A DNA stretch of 64,000 nucleotides from Methylobacterium sp. J-048 (GTDB taxonomy: Bacteria; Pseudomonadota; Alphaproteobacteria; Rhizobiales; Beijerinckiaceae), in contig NZ_JAKSYL010000137.1 in the NCBI RefSeq assembly GCF_022829515.1, positions 1 through 64,000 of the forward strand, read 5' to 3'. The notes beneath the pieces were generated by a model, which was not told where the DNA came from, did not search any database, and saw only the letters and a program-made list of their open reading frames with translations. Numbering within the stretch: position 1 is the first letter of the stretch; each line of letters opens with the position of its first letter. The position numbers were made by a program, and so were the translations under genes. Shown here piece after piece: positions 17,003-26,512 of the stretch.

Positions 17003-17260
17003 ATGATCCGTGCAGATCTCGGGCAGCAACTCGAAGCCTTCGTGGCGCGGCTGGTCGAGACCGGCCGGTACACATCACAGAGCGAAGTTCTGCGTGAGGG
17101 GGTCCGGCTCATCCAGGATCGGGAAGTCCGAATCGCGGTTCTGGACGCCTCGATCGCACGCGGGATCGAGCAGGCGGATGCGGGACAGACGAAGGCCGCC
17201 GAGGAGGTTTTCGACCGCCTCGAACGCAAGTACCGTGACCTGAGCAACGCCAAGGCGTGA
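17003..17260 (+). CDS. parD: Type II antitoxin, ParD family
   Basis: 85 residues. The N-terminal ribbon-helix-helix reads IRADLGQQLEAFVARLVETGRYTSQSEVLREGVRLIQDRE, the ParD/CopG-like pattern that binds the promoter of its own operon. The acidic C-terminal helix (EVFDRLERKYRDL) should wrap the toxin. An AGGAGG stands five bases before the ATG at 17003. The stop overlaps the toxin start (GTGA), the usual arrangement giving excess antitoxin and coupled toxin translation. Autoregulation is inferred from the family. Confidence 0.9.
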   Translation: MIRADLGQQLEAFVARLVETGRYTSQSEVLREGVRLIQDREVRIAVLDASIARGIEQADAGQTKAAEEVFDRLERKYRDLSNAKA

Positions 17261-17553
17261 TCGTCCGTTTCACCGAGGAAGCGGAACGCGACCTGGAGTT
17301 GATCGGCGACTACATTGCCCGCGATAACCCGTTTCGGGCGCTCAGCTTCGTGCAGTCGCTTCGTTCCAAGTGCATGGGCCTCGCCGAATTACCGAACGGG
17401 TTTCCTCTGGTCCCACGTTACGAGAAGCAGGGGATTCGCCGTCGGGTCCACCGCAATTATCTGATCTTCTATCGTGTCGAGACCGATCAGATCGTGATCT
17501 TGCACCTCCTCAATGGCGCAGTGGATTACGACGGCATCCTTTTTCCGCCCTGA
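17257..17553 (+). CDS. parE: Type II toxin, RelE/ParE family
   Basis: 98 residues with the ParE pattern: VRFTEEAERDLELIGDYIARDNPFRALSFVQSLR, then RRRVHRNYLIFYRVETDQIVILHLLNGAVDY. ParE toxins act on DNA gyrase, while RelE-like members cleave mRNA. The partner ParD and the length favour ParE. The start is GTG at 17257, overlapping the antitoxin stop by four bases. The pair is a complete chromosomal module; base composition is slightly below that of its neighbours, consistent with acquisition. Confidence 0.9.
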   Translation: MIVRFTEEAERDLELIGDYIARDNPFRALSFVQSLRSKCMGLAELPNGFPLVPRYEKQGIRRRVHRNYLIFYRVETDQIVILHLLNGAVDYDGILFPP

Positions 17554-17629
17554 GCAGTCCTTGTTTGAATCGTGAGGATCCGGCAGGTGCGCAAGCCATC
17601 TGCCGGATCGATCCGCTATGCCGATCCGA

Positions 17630-18535
17630 TCACGGCTTCTTCGTCTCCGGCGCCGGCTGTGCGGGAGCGGGCGCCGCGTCGGTGCGGTCGATCTTGGCCT
17701 CGGCGCGCAGCTTCAGGATCAGGTCCTGCTGCGCCTTGCGGACGATGTGCTGGTCGATCTGGTCCTTCAATTCGTCGAAGGTCGGCTGCGGCTTGGTGCG
17801 CTTCTCCTCGACCTTGATCACGTGCCAGCCGAACTGGCTCTTGACCGGGTCGGAGACCTGGCCCGGCTTCATCGCGAAGGCGGCGTTGGCGAAATCCGCG
17901 ACCATCCGCTCCTTGGTGAACCAGCCGAGATCGCCGCCCTCGGCCTTCGAGCCGGGATCCTTCGAGGTCTCGGCCGCGACCTTGGCAAAATCCTCGCCGC
18001 CCTTGATCCGCGCGGCGATCTTCTTGGCGTCGCCCTCGTTGTCCACGAGGATGTGGCGCGCGTGCACCTCCTCCTCGGGCTTCATCAGCTTGACGGTCTG
18101 GTCGAAGATCGCGTGCTCGGCCTCGGGCGTCACCGCGCGCTTGGCCTCCTGCTCCAGGTAGTCGTCGAGCAGCAGCTTGTCGCGGAAATAGGCGAGCTTG
18201 CGCCTGAACTCGGGCGAGTCGCCGACCTTGGCGGCCTCGGCGGCCTGCGCGCCGACCCGCAGGTCGACCATGTAATCCACCAGCAGGGACTTCTTCTGCG
18301 CCTCGTCGACGCCCGGCAGCGACAGGGCAGGGTCGTCCGACGCGATGGCGAGGTCGCCCTGCGTGATCGGCTTGCCGTTGACGCTGGCCACCACCGTGTC
18401 GGGGCTCGGGGCGGCCGTGTTCGCTGCCGGTGTCGAGGTCGGAGCCGCCTGGGGGGCCTGCGCCAGCGCGAGTCCGGGCATCGCGAGCATCAGGGCGAGT
18501 GCGCTCGCGCGCCGGAGGAGGGCGGGGTTCGGCAT
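17630..18535 (-). CDS. Peptidyl-prolyl cis-trans isomerase, parvulin (PpiC/SurA-like)
   Basis: 301 residues. A signal peptide (ALALMLAMPGLALAQ, cleavage near residue 26) is followed by a Pro/Ala-rich spacer and a SurA_N-like helical part (about 50-150). The parvulin domain at about 155-250 has VHARHILVD, GGDLGWF, FANAAFAM and FGWHVIKVEE. The C terminus is Lys/Pro-rich. It should catalyse proline isomerisation and act as a chaperone for exported and outer-membrane proteins in the periplasm. It is divergent from secA, a gene order seen repeatedly in Hyphomicrobiales and consistent with a role in secretion. The ATG at 18535 gives the full signal peptide. Confidence 0.9.
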   Translation of the reverse strand: MPNPALLRRASALALMLAMPGLALAQAPQAAPTSTPAANTAAPSPDTVVASVNGKPITQGDLAIASDDPALSLPGVDEAQKKSLLVDYMVDLRVGAQAAEAAKVGDSPEFRRKLAYFRDKLLLDDYLEQEAKRAVTPEAEHAIFDQTVKLMKPEEEVHARHILVDNEGDAKKIAARIKGGEDFAKVAAETSKDPGSKAEGGDLGWFTKERMVADFANAAFAMKPGQVSDPVKSQFGWHVIKVEEKRTKPQPTFDELKDQIDQHIVRKAQQDLILKLRAEAKIDRTDAAPAPAQPAPETKKP

Positions 18536-18783
18536 GCTGGCGTGGTCCTCGGCTGACGTCTCGGCGCCGCCCCGTTGAGGCCGGGCGGCGGTCCGCGGCA
18601 CAGGTGGCGCGGGTCGCCCGAGAAGGCAAGCGCTGCCGTTTCAACCGTTCGGAGCCCGATGGATCGGAGGCCGCCTCTTTCAGGTGCGCCGGCCGATGTT
18701 TACCTCTATAAGCCCGGCCAACTCCGCCAAGGCCGGCCCGCCACGCACACCCGTGGGCGGGCTCGCGCGTCCGCAGGTCAACG

Positions 18784-21681
18784 ATGCTCGGCTCGATCGC
18801 CAAGAAGATTTTCGGCTCCTCCAACGACCGGCGCGTCAAGGGCTATCGCCCGCGCGTGGCGCTGATCAACGCGCTGGAACCGGAGATCCAGGCCCTCTCG
18901 GACGACGCGCTCCGAGCGCGGACCGACATGCTGAAGGCGGAGATCGCCGCCGGCAAGAGCCTCGACGACATCCTGGTCCCGGCCTTCGCGACGGTGCGCG
19001 AGGCGGCCAAGCGCGTCTTCGGCCAGCGCCACTTCGACGTGCAGCTGATCGGCGGCATGGTGCTGCACGAGGGCGGCATCGCCGAGATGAAGACCGGCGA
19101 GGGCAAGACCCTGGTGGCGACGCTGCCGGTCTACCTGAATGCCCTGGAGGGCAAGGGCGTCCACGTCGTCACGGTGAACGACTATCTCGCCGCCCGCGAT
19201 GCGGAGTGGATGGGCCAGCTCTACCGGTTCCTGGGGCTCACCGTCGGCACCATCGTGCACGGGCTGGACGACGAGCAGCGCAAGGCGGCCTATGCCTGCG
19301 ACATCACCTACGGCACCAACAACGAGTACGGGTTCGATTACCTCCGCGACAACATGAAGTACGAGCTGTCGCAGCTCGCCCAGCGCGGACACAACTTCGC
19401 GATCGTCGACGAGGTCGATTCGATCCTGATCGACGAGGCGCGCACGCCGCTGATCATCTCGGGTCCGGTGGACGACCGGTCCGAGCTGTACGTGTCGGTC
19501 GACGCGATCCTGCCCCGGCTGGTGCGCGAGCATTACGACCTCGACGAGAAGCAGCGCACGGTCTCGCTGACCGAGTCCGGCAACGAGTTCGTGGAGGAGA
19601 CCCTGCGCGAGGTCGGCCTGCTTAAGGACGGCGACCTGTACGATGCCCACAACGTCAGCCTGGTCCACCACGTGAATCAGGCCCTGCGCGCCCACACCCT
19701 GTTCACCCGGGACAAGGACTACATCGTCAAGAACGACGAGGTGGTGATCATCGACGAGTTCACCGGCCGCATGATGCAGGGTCGGCGCTACTCGGAAGGG
19801 CTGCACCAAGCGCTCGAGGCCAAGGAGCGCGTGACGATCCAGCCCGAGAACCAGACGCTCGCCTCGATCACCTTCCAGAATTATTTCCGACTCTACAATA
19901 AGCTTGCCGGTATGACCGGCACGGCCTCCACCGAGGCCGACGAGTTCGCCGAGATCTACAAGCTCGACGTGGTCGACATCCCGACCAACAAGGAGGTCGA
20001 GCGCGTCGACGAGGACGACGAGGTCTACCGCACGGTCGGCGAGAAGTACGAAGGCATCATCGCGGAGATCGACAAGGCGCACACCCGCCACCAGCCGATC
20101 CTGGTCGGCACCGGCTCGATCGAGAAGTCCGAGCACCTGGCCGAGATGCTGAAGAAGGCCGGCTACACCCTGCTCGACTACTCGGATCCGAACGCGCTCA
20201 CCGACGTCTACAAGGCCGCCCGCGAGGGCCGGGTCACCAAGCGCTTCGCCGTGCTGAACGCCCGCTTCCACGAGCAGGAGGCCTACATCGTGGCCGAGGC
20301 CGGCGTGCCGGGCGCGATCACCATCGCCACCAACATGGCCGGCCGCGGCACCGACATCAAACTCGGCGGCAATCTCGAGATGCGCATCGAGAAGGAACTC
20401 GGCCAGCTCCCGGCCGGGCCGGAGCGCGACGCCGCCATCGAGGCGATCAAGGCGGAGATCGCCGACAACCGGGCGAAGGTGCTGGCCTCCGGCGAGCCGG
20501 CCGATCCGGCAGCCGGCCGCAAGAAGGCCCTGCCGGGCGGCCTCTACATCATCGGCACCGAGCGCCACGAATCCCGGCGCATCGACAACCAGCTCCGCGG
20601 CCGCTCCGGCCGCCAGGGCGATCCCGGCCGCTCAAAGTTCTACCTGTCGCTTCAGGACGACCTGATGCGGATCTTCGGCTCCGACCGCATGGACGGGATG
20701 CTGCAGAAGCTCGGCCTGGAGCAGGGCGAGGCGATCATCCACCCCTGGATCAACAAGGCGATCGAGAAGGCGCAGCAGAAGGTCGAAGCCCGCAACTTCG
20801 ACATGCGCAAGAATGTGCTCAAGTACGACAACGTCATGAACGACCAGCGCAAGGTCGTGTTCGAGCAGCGCCGGGACTTCATGGCCCAGGAGAGCGTGCG
20901 CGAGACCGTGGACGAGATGCGCGAGGGCGTGATCGACGACCTCGTCGCCCGCTACATCCCGCAGAACGCCTATGCCGAGCAGTGGGATGTCGCGGCCTTG
21001 CGCGAGCAGGTCCGGGAGGTGCTCAACCTCGACGAGCCGGTAGAGGAATGGGCCAAGGAGGAGGGCATCGCCGACGAGGAGATGCGCGAGCGCCTGCTCA
21101 AGGCCGCCGAGACCGCCTACGCCGCCCGGGCCGAGAAGAACGGCACCGAGATCACCGCCTATATCGAGAAGCAGGTCCTGCTCCAGACCCTGGACCACCT
21201 GTGGCGCGAGCACCTCGTGACCCTCGACCACCTGCGGCAGGTGATCGGCTGGCGCGGCTTCGCCCAGCGCGACCCGCTCAACGAGTACAAGTCCGAGGCA
21301 TTCGACCTGTTCAACAACCTGGTCACGGCCCTGCGCGAGCAGGTGACGGCGCAGCTCTCCCGCGTCGAGATCGTGCATCAGCAGCCCGATCAGCAGCAGG
21401 CCTTCCCGGGCGGTACCCCGGAGCTGCCGCAGATGTTCGCGCAGCACCTCGATCCGGTCACCGGCGAGAACGAGATGGATTACGATACGCGCGGCTCGGG
21501 CAGCGATGGCGGCGGCGGTCCGGCCTACGGCTACGCCGCGCAGGGCCTGTCCGTCGACGGCGCCGTGCTGGAGCGCGACCCCACCGATTCCACGACCTGG
21601 GGCCGGGTCGGGCGCAACGAGCCGTGCCCGTGCGGCTCGGGCAAGAAGTACAAGCACTGCCACGGCACCTTCCAGGCCTGA
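18784..21681 (+). CDS. secA: Preprotein translocase ATPase SecA
   Basis: 965 residues. Walker A is MKTGEGKTL at about 100-108, followed by the DEAD-type [15 protein letters not shown]. The helicase-2 part has [13 protein letters not shown], and further on come [28 protein letters not shown], the helical scaffold and wing domain. The C-terminal zinc finger is [14 protein letters not shown] with Cys948, Cys950, Cys959 and His960, used for SecB and lipid contact. SecA drives post-translational export through SecYEG using ATP. The length is slightly above that of E. coli SecA, through a Gly-rich linker before the zinc finger. bioD follows after 13 bases. Confidence 0.98.
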   Translation: MLGSIAKKIFGSSNDRRVKGYRPRVALINALEPEIQALSDDALRARTDMLKAEIAAGKSLDDILVPAFATVREAAKRVFGQRHFDVQLIGGMVLHEGGIAEMKTGEGKTLVATLPVYLNALEGKGVHVVTVNDYLAARDAEWMGQLYRFLGLTVGTIVHGLDDEQRKAAYACDITYGTNNEYGFDYLRDNMKYELSQLAQRGHNFAIVDEVDSILIDEARTPLIISGPVDDRSELYVSVDAILPRLVREHYDLDEKQRTVSLTESGNEFVEETLREVGLLKDGDLYDAHNVSLVHHVNQALRAHTLFTRDKDYIVKNDEVVIIDEFTGRMMQGRRYSEGLHQALEAKERVTIQPENQTLASITFQNYFRLYNKLAGMTGTASTEADEFAEIYKLDVVDIPTNKEVERVDEDDEVYRTVGEKYEGIIAEIDKAHTRHQPILVGTGSIEKSEHLAEMLKKAGYTLLDYSDPNALTDVYKAAREGRVTKRFAVLNARFHEQEAYIVAEAGVPGAITIATNMAGRGTDIKLGGNLEMRIEKELGQLPAGPERDAAIEAIKAEIADNRAKVLASGEPADPAAGRKKALPGGLYIIGTERHESRRIDNQLRGRSGRQGDPGRSKFYLSLQDDLMRIFGSDRMDGMLQKLGLEQGEAIIHPWINKAIEKAQQKVEARNFDMRKNVLKYDNVMNDQRKVVFEQRRDFMAQESVRETVDEMREGVIDDLVARYIPQNAYAEQWDVAALREQVREVLNLDEPVEEWAKEEGIADEEMRERLLKAAETAYAARAEKNGTEITAYIEKQVLLQTLDHLWREHLVTLDHLRQVIGWRGFAQRDPLNEYKSEAFDLFNNLVTALREQVTAQLSRVEIVHQQPDQQQAFPGGTPELPQMFAQHLDPVTGENEMDYDTRGSGSDGGGGPAYGYAAQGLSVDGAVLERDPTDSTTWGRVGRNEPCPCGSGKKYKHCHGTFQA

Positions 21682-21694
21682 GGCGGCCGGGACC

Positions 21695-22366
21695 ATGGCT
21701 GCCCGCACGGTCTTCGTCGCCGGCGCCGGCACCGAGATCGGCAAGACCTACGTCACCGCGGCGCTGACCCGGCGCCTGCGGGGACAGGGAAGGCCGGTGC
21801 GGACGCTGAAACCGCTGGCGAGCAGCGTGCCGCCCCTGAGCGACCCGGCCTTCGCGGAGAGCGACACCGCCCGGCTGCTCGACGCGCAGGGCCTCGCCGT
21901 CGAGGACGAGACCGTCGAGGCCTGCTCGCCCTGGCGGTTCGCGGCCCCGCTCGCGCCCGATCAGGCTGCGGCGCTGGAGGGCCGGTCCCTGGCGCTGCCC
22001 GACCTCGTCGGCTGGTGCCGGATGCAGATCGCCCACAGCGAAGGAACCCTGATCATCGAGGGTGTCGGCGGGCTCATGAGCCCGGTTACCGAGAGCGCCA
22101 CCGGGCTCGACTGGCTCCGCGAACTGGCGGTGCCGGCGCTCCTCGTCTCCGGCAGCTATCTGGGGGCGATCAGCCACACGCTCACCGCCTGCGAGACCCT
22201 GCGCCTGCACGGCATCCGGCTCCTCGCCGTTGCGGTGAGCGAGAGCGAGGCGGCGCCGGCGCCGCTCGGCACCGTGGCCGCGTCGATCGCCCGCCATGCC
22301 GGCGTCCCGGTCTTCGGCCTGCGGCGCGGCGAGGCCTGCCCGGAAGGGCTGGCCGATCTGGTGTGA
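21695..22366 (+). CDS. bioD: ATP-dependent dethiobiotin synthetase
   Basis: 223 residues. The P-loop AGAGTEIGKTYVT is at residues 10-22, KPLAS follows near 38, and LIIEGVGGLMSP is the BioD counterpart of the EGAGG motif. A GxxLGAxxHTL-type sequence (GSYLGAISHTLTAC) binds the nucleotide. It closes the ureido ring of biotin from diaminopelargonic acid, CO2 and ATP. The start ATG lies 13 bases after the secA stop, so it may be read from the secA transcript. No other biotin genes are in the window, so bioD is separated from bioA/B/F here. Confidence 0.9.
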   Translation: MAARTVFVAGAGTEIGKTYVTAALTRRLRGQGRPVRTLKPLASSVPPLSDPAFAESDTARLLDAQGLAVEDETVEACSPWRFAAPLAPDQAAALEGRSLALPDLVGWCRMQIAHSEGTLIIEGVGGLMSPVTESATGLDWLRELAVPALLVSGSYLGAISHTLTACETLRLHGIRLLAVAVSESEAAPAPLGTVAASIARHAGVPVFGLRRGEACPEGLADLV

Positions 22367-22419
22367 CAGGGTGGTTCTCACACGGTGTCGGGTTTGATCG
22401 ACTCGCCGATTGCCCCGCA

Positions 22420-22513
22420 CCGTCATCGCGAGCGCAGCGAAGCGACCCAGGAATCCGCTACGACCGGAGACCGCGCGCCGCACTGGGTTGCTTCGCTGCG
22501 CTCGCAATGACGG
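22420..22513. repeat. Near-perfect 30-bp inverted repeat with 34-base loop
   Basis: The left arm 22420-22449 (CCGTCATCGCGAGCGCAGCG...) and the right arm 22484-22513 match at 28 of 30 positions. The element lies in the 268-base gap between bioD and kup. It could act as a terminator-like stem for the secA-bioD transcript, but it lacks a T run. Its GCGAGCGCAGCGAAGC core resembles dispersed intergenic repeats common in these genomes. Confidence 0.75.
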
Positions 22514-22634
22514 TGAGAGCCGAGGGCGCACCCTTCGGTCGCGCGCGGATCCAACCGCATCGGCTTCCACTTCGGCGAACTCCGCTCTACCTGTCCCGCC
22601 AGGGAAATACGTTGAATCCCGCGGGAGCCGTGCG

Positions 22635-24581
22635 TTGAGTCAGTCCCTTGCCCCCGCGGCGGCTTCGGGTTCCCCGGCCGATGCCGGCGACGACGCCGCG
22701 TCCCAGAAGGGCCGGCTCAAGCCGGCGCTGATCTTCGGTGCGCTCGGCGTCGTCTACGGCGATATCGGCACCAGCCCGCTCTACGCCTTCAAGGAGGCCG
22801 TGAAGGCGGCCACCGCAGGCGGTGCCTCCGTAGCGGAAGCCGCCACCGGCGCGGTGTCGCTGATCCTGTGGTCGCTGATCCTGATCGTGTCGCTGAAATA
22901 CGCGGTGCTGATCCTGCGGGCCGACAACAAGGGCGAGGGCGGCATCGTCGCCATGCTGGCGCTGCTCGGCGCCCGGCAGGCTCGCCACGGGACTTGGAAG
23001 GCGGCACTGCTGGTGGTCGGTCTGATCGGGGCGGCCCTGCTCTACGGCGACGGCGCGATCACGCCGGCGATCTCGGTGCTCTCCGCCATCGAGGGGCTGA
23101 AGGTCGACGCCCCGGCGCTGGGCCATTTCGTCGTGCCGATCACGATCGTGATCCTGCTCGTGCTGTTTGCCGTCCAGCACAAGGGCGTGGCGGTGATCGG
23201 CCGGGTGTTCGGCCCGGTGATGCTGGTGTGGTTCATCGTTCTGGCGCTGCTCGGGATCGGCGGCATCCTCGGCAAGCCGGAGATTCTCGCCGCGCTGAAC
23301 CCGCTGCGCGCCGTCGAGTTCATGCTGCATGCCGGCTGGCACGTGAGTTTCGCCATGCTGGGCGCGGCCTTCCTGGCGGTGACCGGCGGCGAGGCGATGT
23401 ACGCCGATCTCGGCCATTTCGGCGCGATGCCGATCCGGGTCGCGTGGTTCGTCCTCGTGCTGCCGGCGCTGGTGCTCAACTATTTCGGCCAGGGCGCCCT
23501 GCTGCTGGCCTCGCCGGACGCACTGGAGAACCCGTTCTTCCGGCTGTGCCCGGATTGGGGCCACTACCCGCTGATCGCGCTCGCGACGCTCGCGACCATC
23601 ATCGCCTCCCAGGCGATCATCTCGGGCGTGTTCTCCCTGACCCAGCAATCGGTGCAGCTCGGCTTCCTGCCGGCCATGCGCATCGTCCAGACGGCCAAGG
23701 AGGAGCGTGGCCAGATCTACGTGCCGATGGTCAACTGGCTGCTCGCCGCCGCGACCCTGGTGGCGGTGGTGATGTTCGGCTCCTCGGACGCGCTGGCCGG
23801 CGCCTACGGCATCGCGGTCTCGATGCTGATGGCCATCACCACCCTGCTCGCCGCGCTGATCGCGCTGCGCTGGGGCTACAACCCGATCCTGGTCTTCGCG
23901 GTCAACGGCCTGTTCCTGGCCATCGACGCCGTGTTCTTCGCGGCCAACAGCGTGAAGATCTTGGAGGGCGGCTGGTTTCCCCTGGTGCTCGCCGGCCTCG
24001 TCGCGCTGATGATGCTCACGTGGAAGAAGGGCAACGAGCTGGTCGAGCAGGCCCGGGTCGCCCTGCGCCTGCCGGAGGATGCGTTCCTGGCTGGGCTCCA
24101 GCACCGCGACCTGCTGCGCCTGCCCGGCACCGCGGCGTTCCTCTCGGCGGCCGAGCACGGGATCCCGCTCCACCTCTCGCGCTTCGTCGAGCGCAACCAC
24201 GCCCTGATGGAGCGGATCCTGATCATCACCGCCCTCTACGAGGAGACTCCCACGGTCCCGGTGGAGCAGCGCGCCCACGTGACGATCTTGGCGCCGGACT
24301 TCTACCGGGTGATTCTGCGCTACGGCTTCATGGAGGATGCCTCCATCCCGGAGGGGCTGGCCTGCGCGGTCGCCGCCCGCCACCTGCCGGCGAACGTCGT
24401 CGACGACATGACCGTGTTCGTCGGCCACGAGACGATCATCCCCAAGAATGACAAGCGCGGCATGGCGCCGTGGCGCGAGAACCTGTTCGCCTTCATGCAG
24501 CGCAACGCCGAGCGCACCGGCGCCTTCTTCGGCGTGCCGACCCGCCAGGTGGTGGAGGTCGGCACCGAAATCGAGATTTAG
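22635..24581 (+). CDS. kup: Kup-family potassium uptake transporter
   Basis: 648 residues, normal for Kup. The family start GALGVVYGDIGTSPLYAFKE is at about residue 32. About 12 membrane helices reach to residue 450, including YGDGAITPAISVLSAIEGL, a Kup signature, and GGEAMYADLGHFG. A soluble C-terminal domain of about 190 residues follows. Proton-coupled potassium uptake at the inner membrane is inferred. The start is a TTG at 22635 with GGGAG nine bases upstream: it is the only start codon between the repeat-containing spacer and the conserved core, so an ATG start would need unrelated spacer sequence. Confidence 0.92.
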   Translation: MSQSLAPAAASGSPADAGDDAASQKGRLKPALIFGALGVVYGDIGTSPLYAFKEAVKAATAGGASVAEAATGAVSLILWSLILIVSLKYAVLILRADNKGEGGIVAMLALLGARQARHGTWKAALLVVGLIGAALLYGDGAITPAISVLSAIEGLKVDAPALGHFVVPITIVILLVLFAVQHKGVAVIGRVFGPVMLVWFIVLALLGIGGILGKPEILAALNPLRAVEFMLHAGWHVSFAMLGAAFLAVTGGEAMYADLGHFGAMPIRVAWFVLVLPALVLNYFGQGALLLASPDALENPFFRLCPDWGHYPLIALATLATIIASQAIISGVFSLTQQSVQLGFLPAMRIVQTAKEERGQIYVPMVNWLLAAATLVAVVMFGSSDALAGAYGIAVSMLMAITTLLAALIALRWGYNPILVFAVNGLFLAIDAVFFAANSVKILEGGWFPLVLAGLVALMMLTWKKGNELVEQARVALRLPEDAFLAGLQHRDLLRLPGTAAFLSAAEHGIPLHLSRFVERNHALMERILIITALYEETPTVPVEQRAHVTILAPDFYRVILRYGFMEDASIPEGLACAVAARHLPANVVDDMTVFVGHETIIPKNDKRGMAPWRENLFAFMQRNAERTGAFFGVPTRQVVEVGTEIEI

Positions 24582-24627
24582 GCGTCCAACGGCCCGGAAG
24601 CGGCCGCCCCGCAGCCTGGAACGTATA

Positions 24628-24645
24628 AAGACATGTTTATGTCTT
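24628..24645. promoter_or_regulatory. Operator-like inverted repeat upstream of ahcY
   Basis: AAGACAT-GTTT-ATGTCTT is a perfect 7-bp inverted repeat, set in an AT-rich island (ATAAAGACATGTTTATGTCTT core) in otherwise GC-rich DNA about 75 bases before the ahcY start. Such AAGACAT-type palindromes upstream of S-adenosylhomocysteine genes resemble sites of ArsR-type SAH regulators (SahR), but the match is from memory and the regulator is not in the window. Confidence 0.45.
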
Positions 24646-24718
24646 GATTGCTTCGTATCCCGCGAAGTGGTAGGGGCTGGCCCCGAACCGCAACGCGAAC
24701 ACACGGAGCCGCCGACTC

Positions 24719-26119
<1,401 letters not shown>

Positions 26120-26232
26120 GCCGGCCTCGGTCGGGAGCGGCTTCGGTTCGGCCGACGCGCCGAACCGGAGGTTGAAATCCTGACCGCCCAGGCGGCGATC
26201 GGTACGGTTTCGAACACACTGATCGAGAGCAC

Positions 26233-26265
26233 GAAAAGGCCCGGCGCGCTGCGTCGGGCCTTTTC
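26233..26265 (+). terminator. Rho-independent terminator after ahcY
   Basis: GAAAAGGCCCG...CGGGCCTTTTC forms a stem of about 13 pairs with a short loop, and the descending arm ends in TTTTC. It lies about 115 bases after the ahcY stop and is the best factor-independent terminator in the window. Confidence 0.85.
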
Positions 26266-26512
26266 ATTTGTCAATCCGTTTCGGCGCAACCGCACTGTGT
26301 CTTCTGAGTGTCGTTAACGGATGATTGTGCGCGACCGGCGTATAGCCACGCTTCGTTCCCCTTCCGGGTCGATTCCGCCGCACGGTAAGGTGCGGGCGAA
26401 TCTTAGATCGGTGGGTCCGCGGCGGTTCGAGAGAATCATCTGCGGGAACGGTGCGTTCTGCGCCGCGCGGTTGCGCGCGCATGCGGATCGCCAGGGTGGG
26501 GGCAGGGCTATC

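Noticed and set aside
18778..20568. Long open frame antisense to secA
   Set aside because: It is the mirror frame of a strongly conserved gene in GC-rich DNA; its composition (Val/Asp/Leu runs) is that of a shadow and no motif is present.
22587..24704. Long open frame antisense to kup
   Set aside because: His/Gln/Arg-rich translation without domains, fully covered by the real transporter gene.
24582..24718. SAH riboswitch in front of ahcY
   Set aside because: The conserved GAGGAGCGCTGC-type core of the riboswitch is absent; only an operator-like palindrome and a short GGGGC/GCCCC stem are seen.
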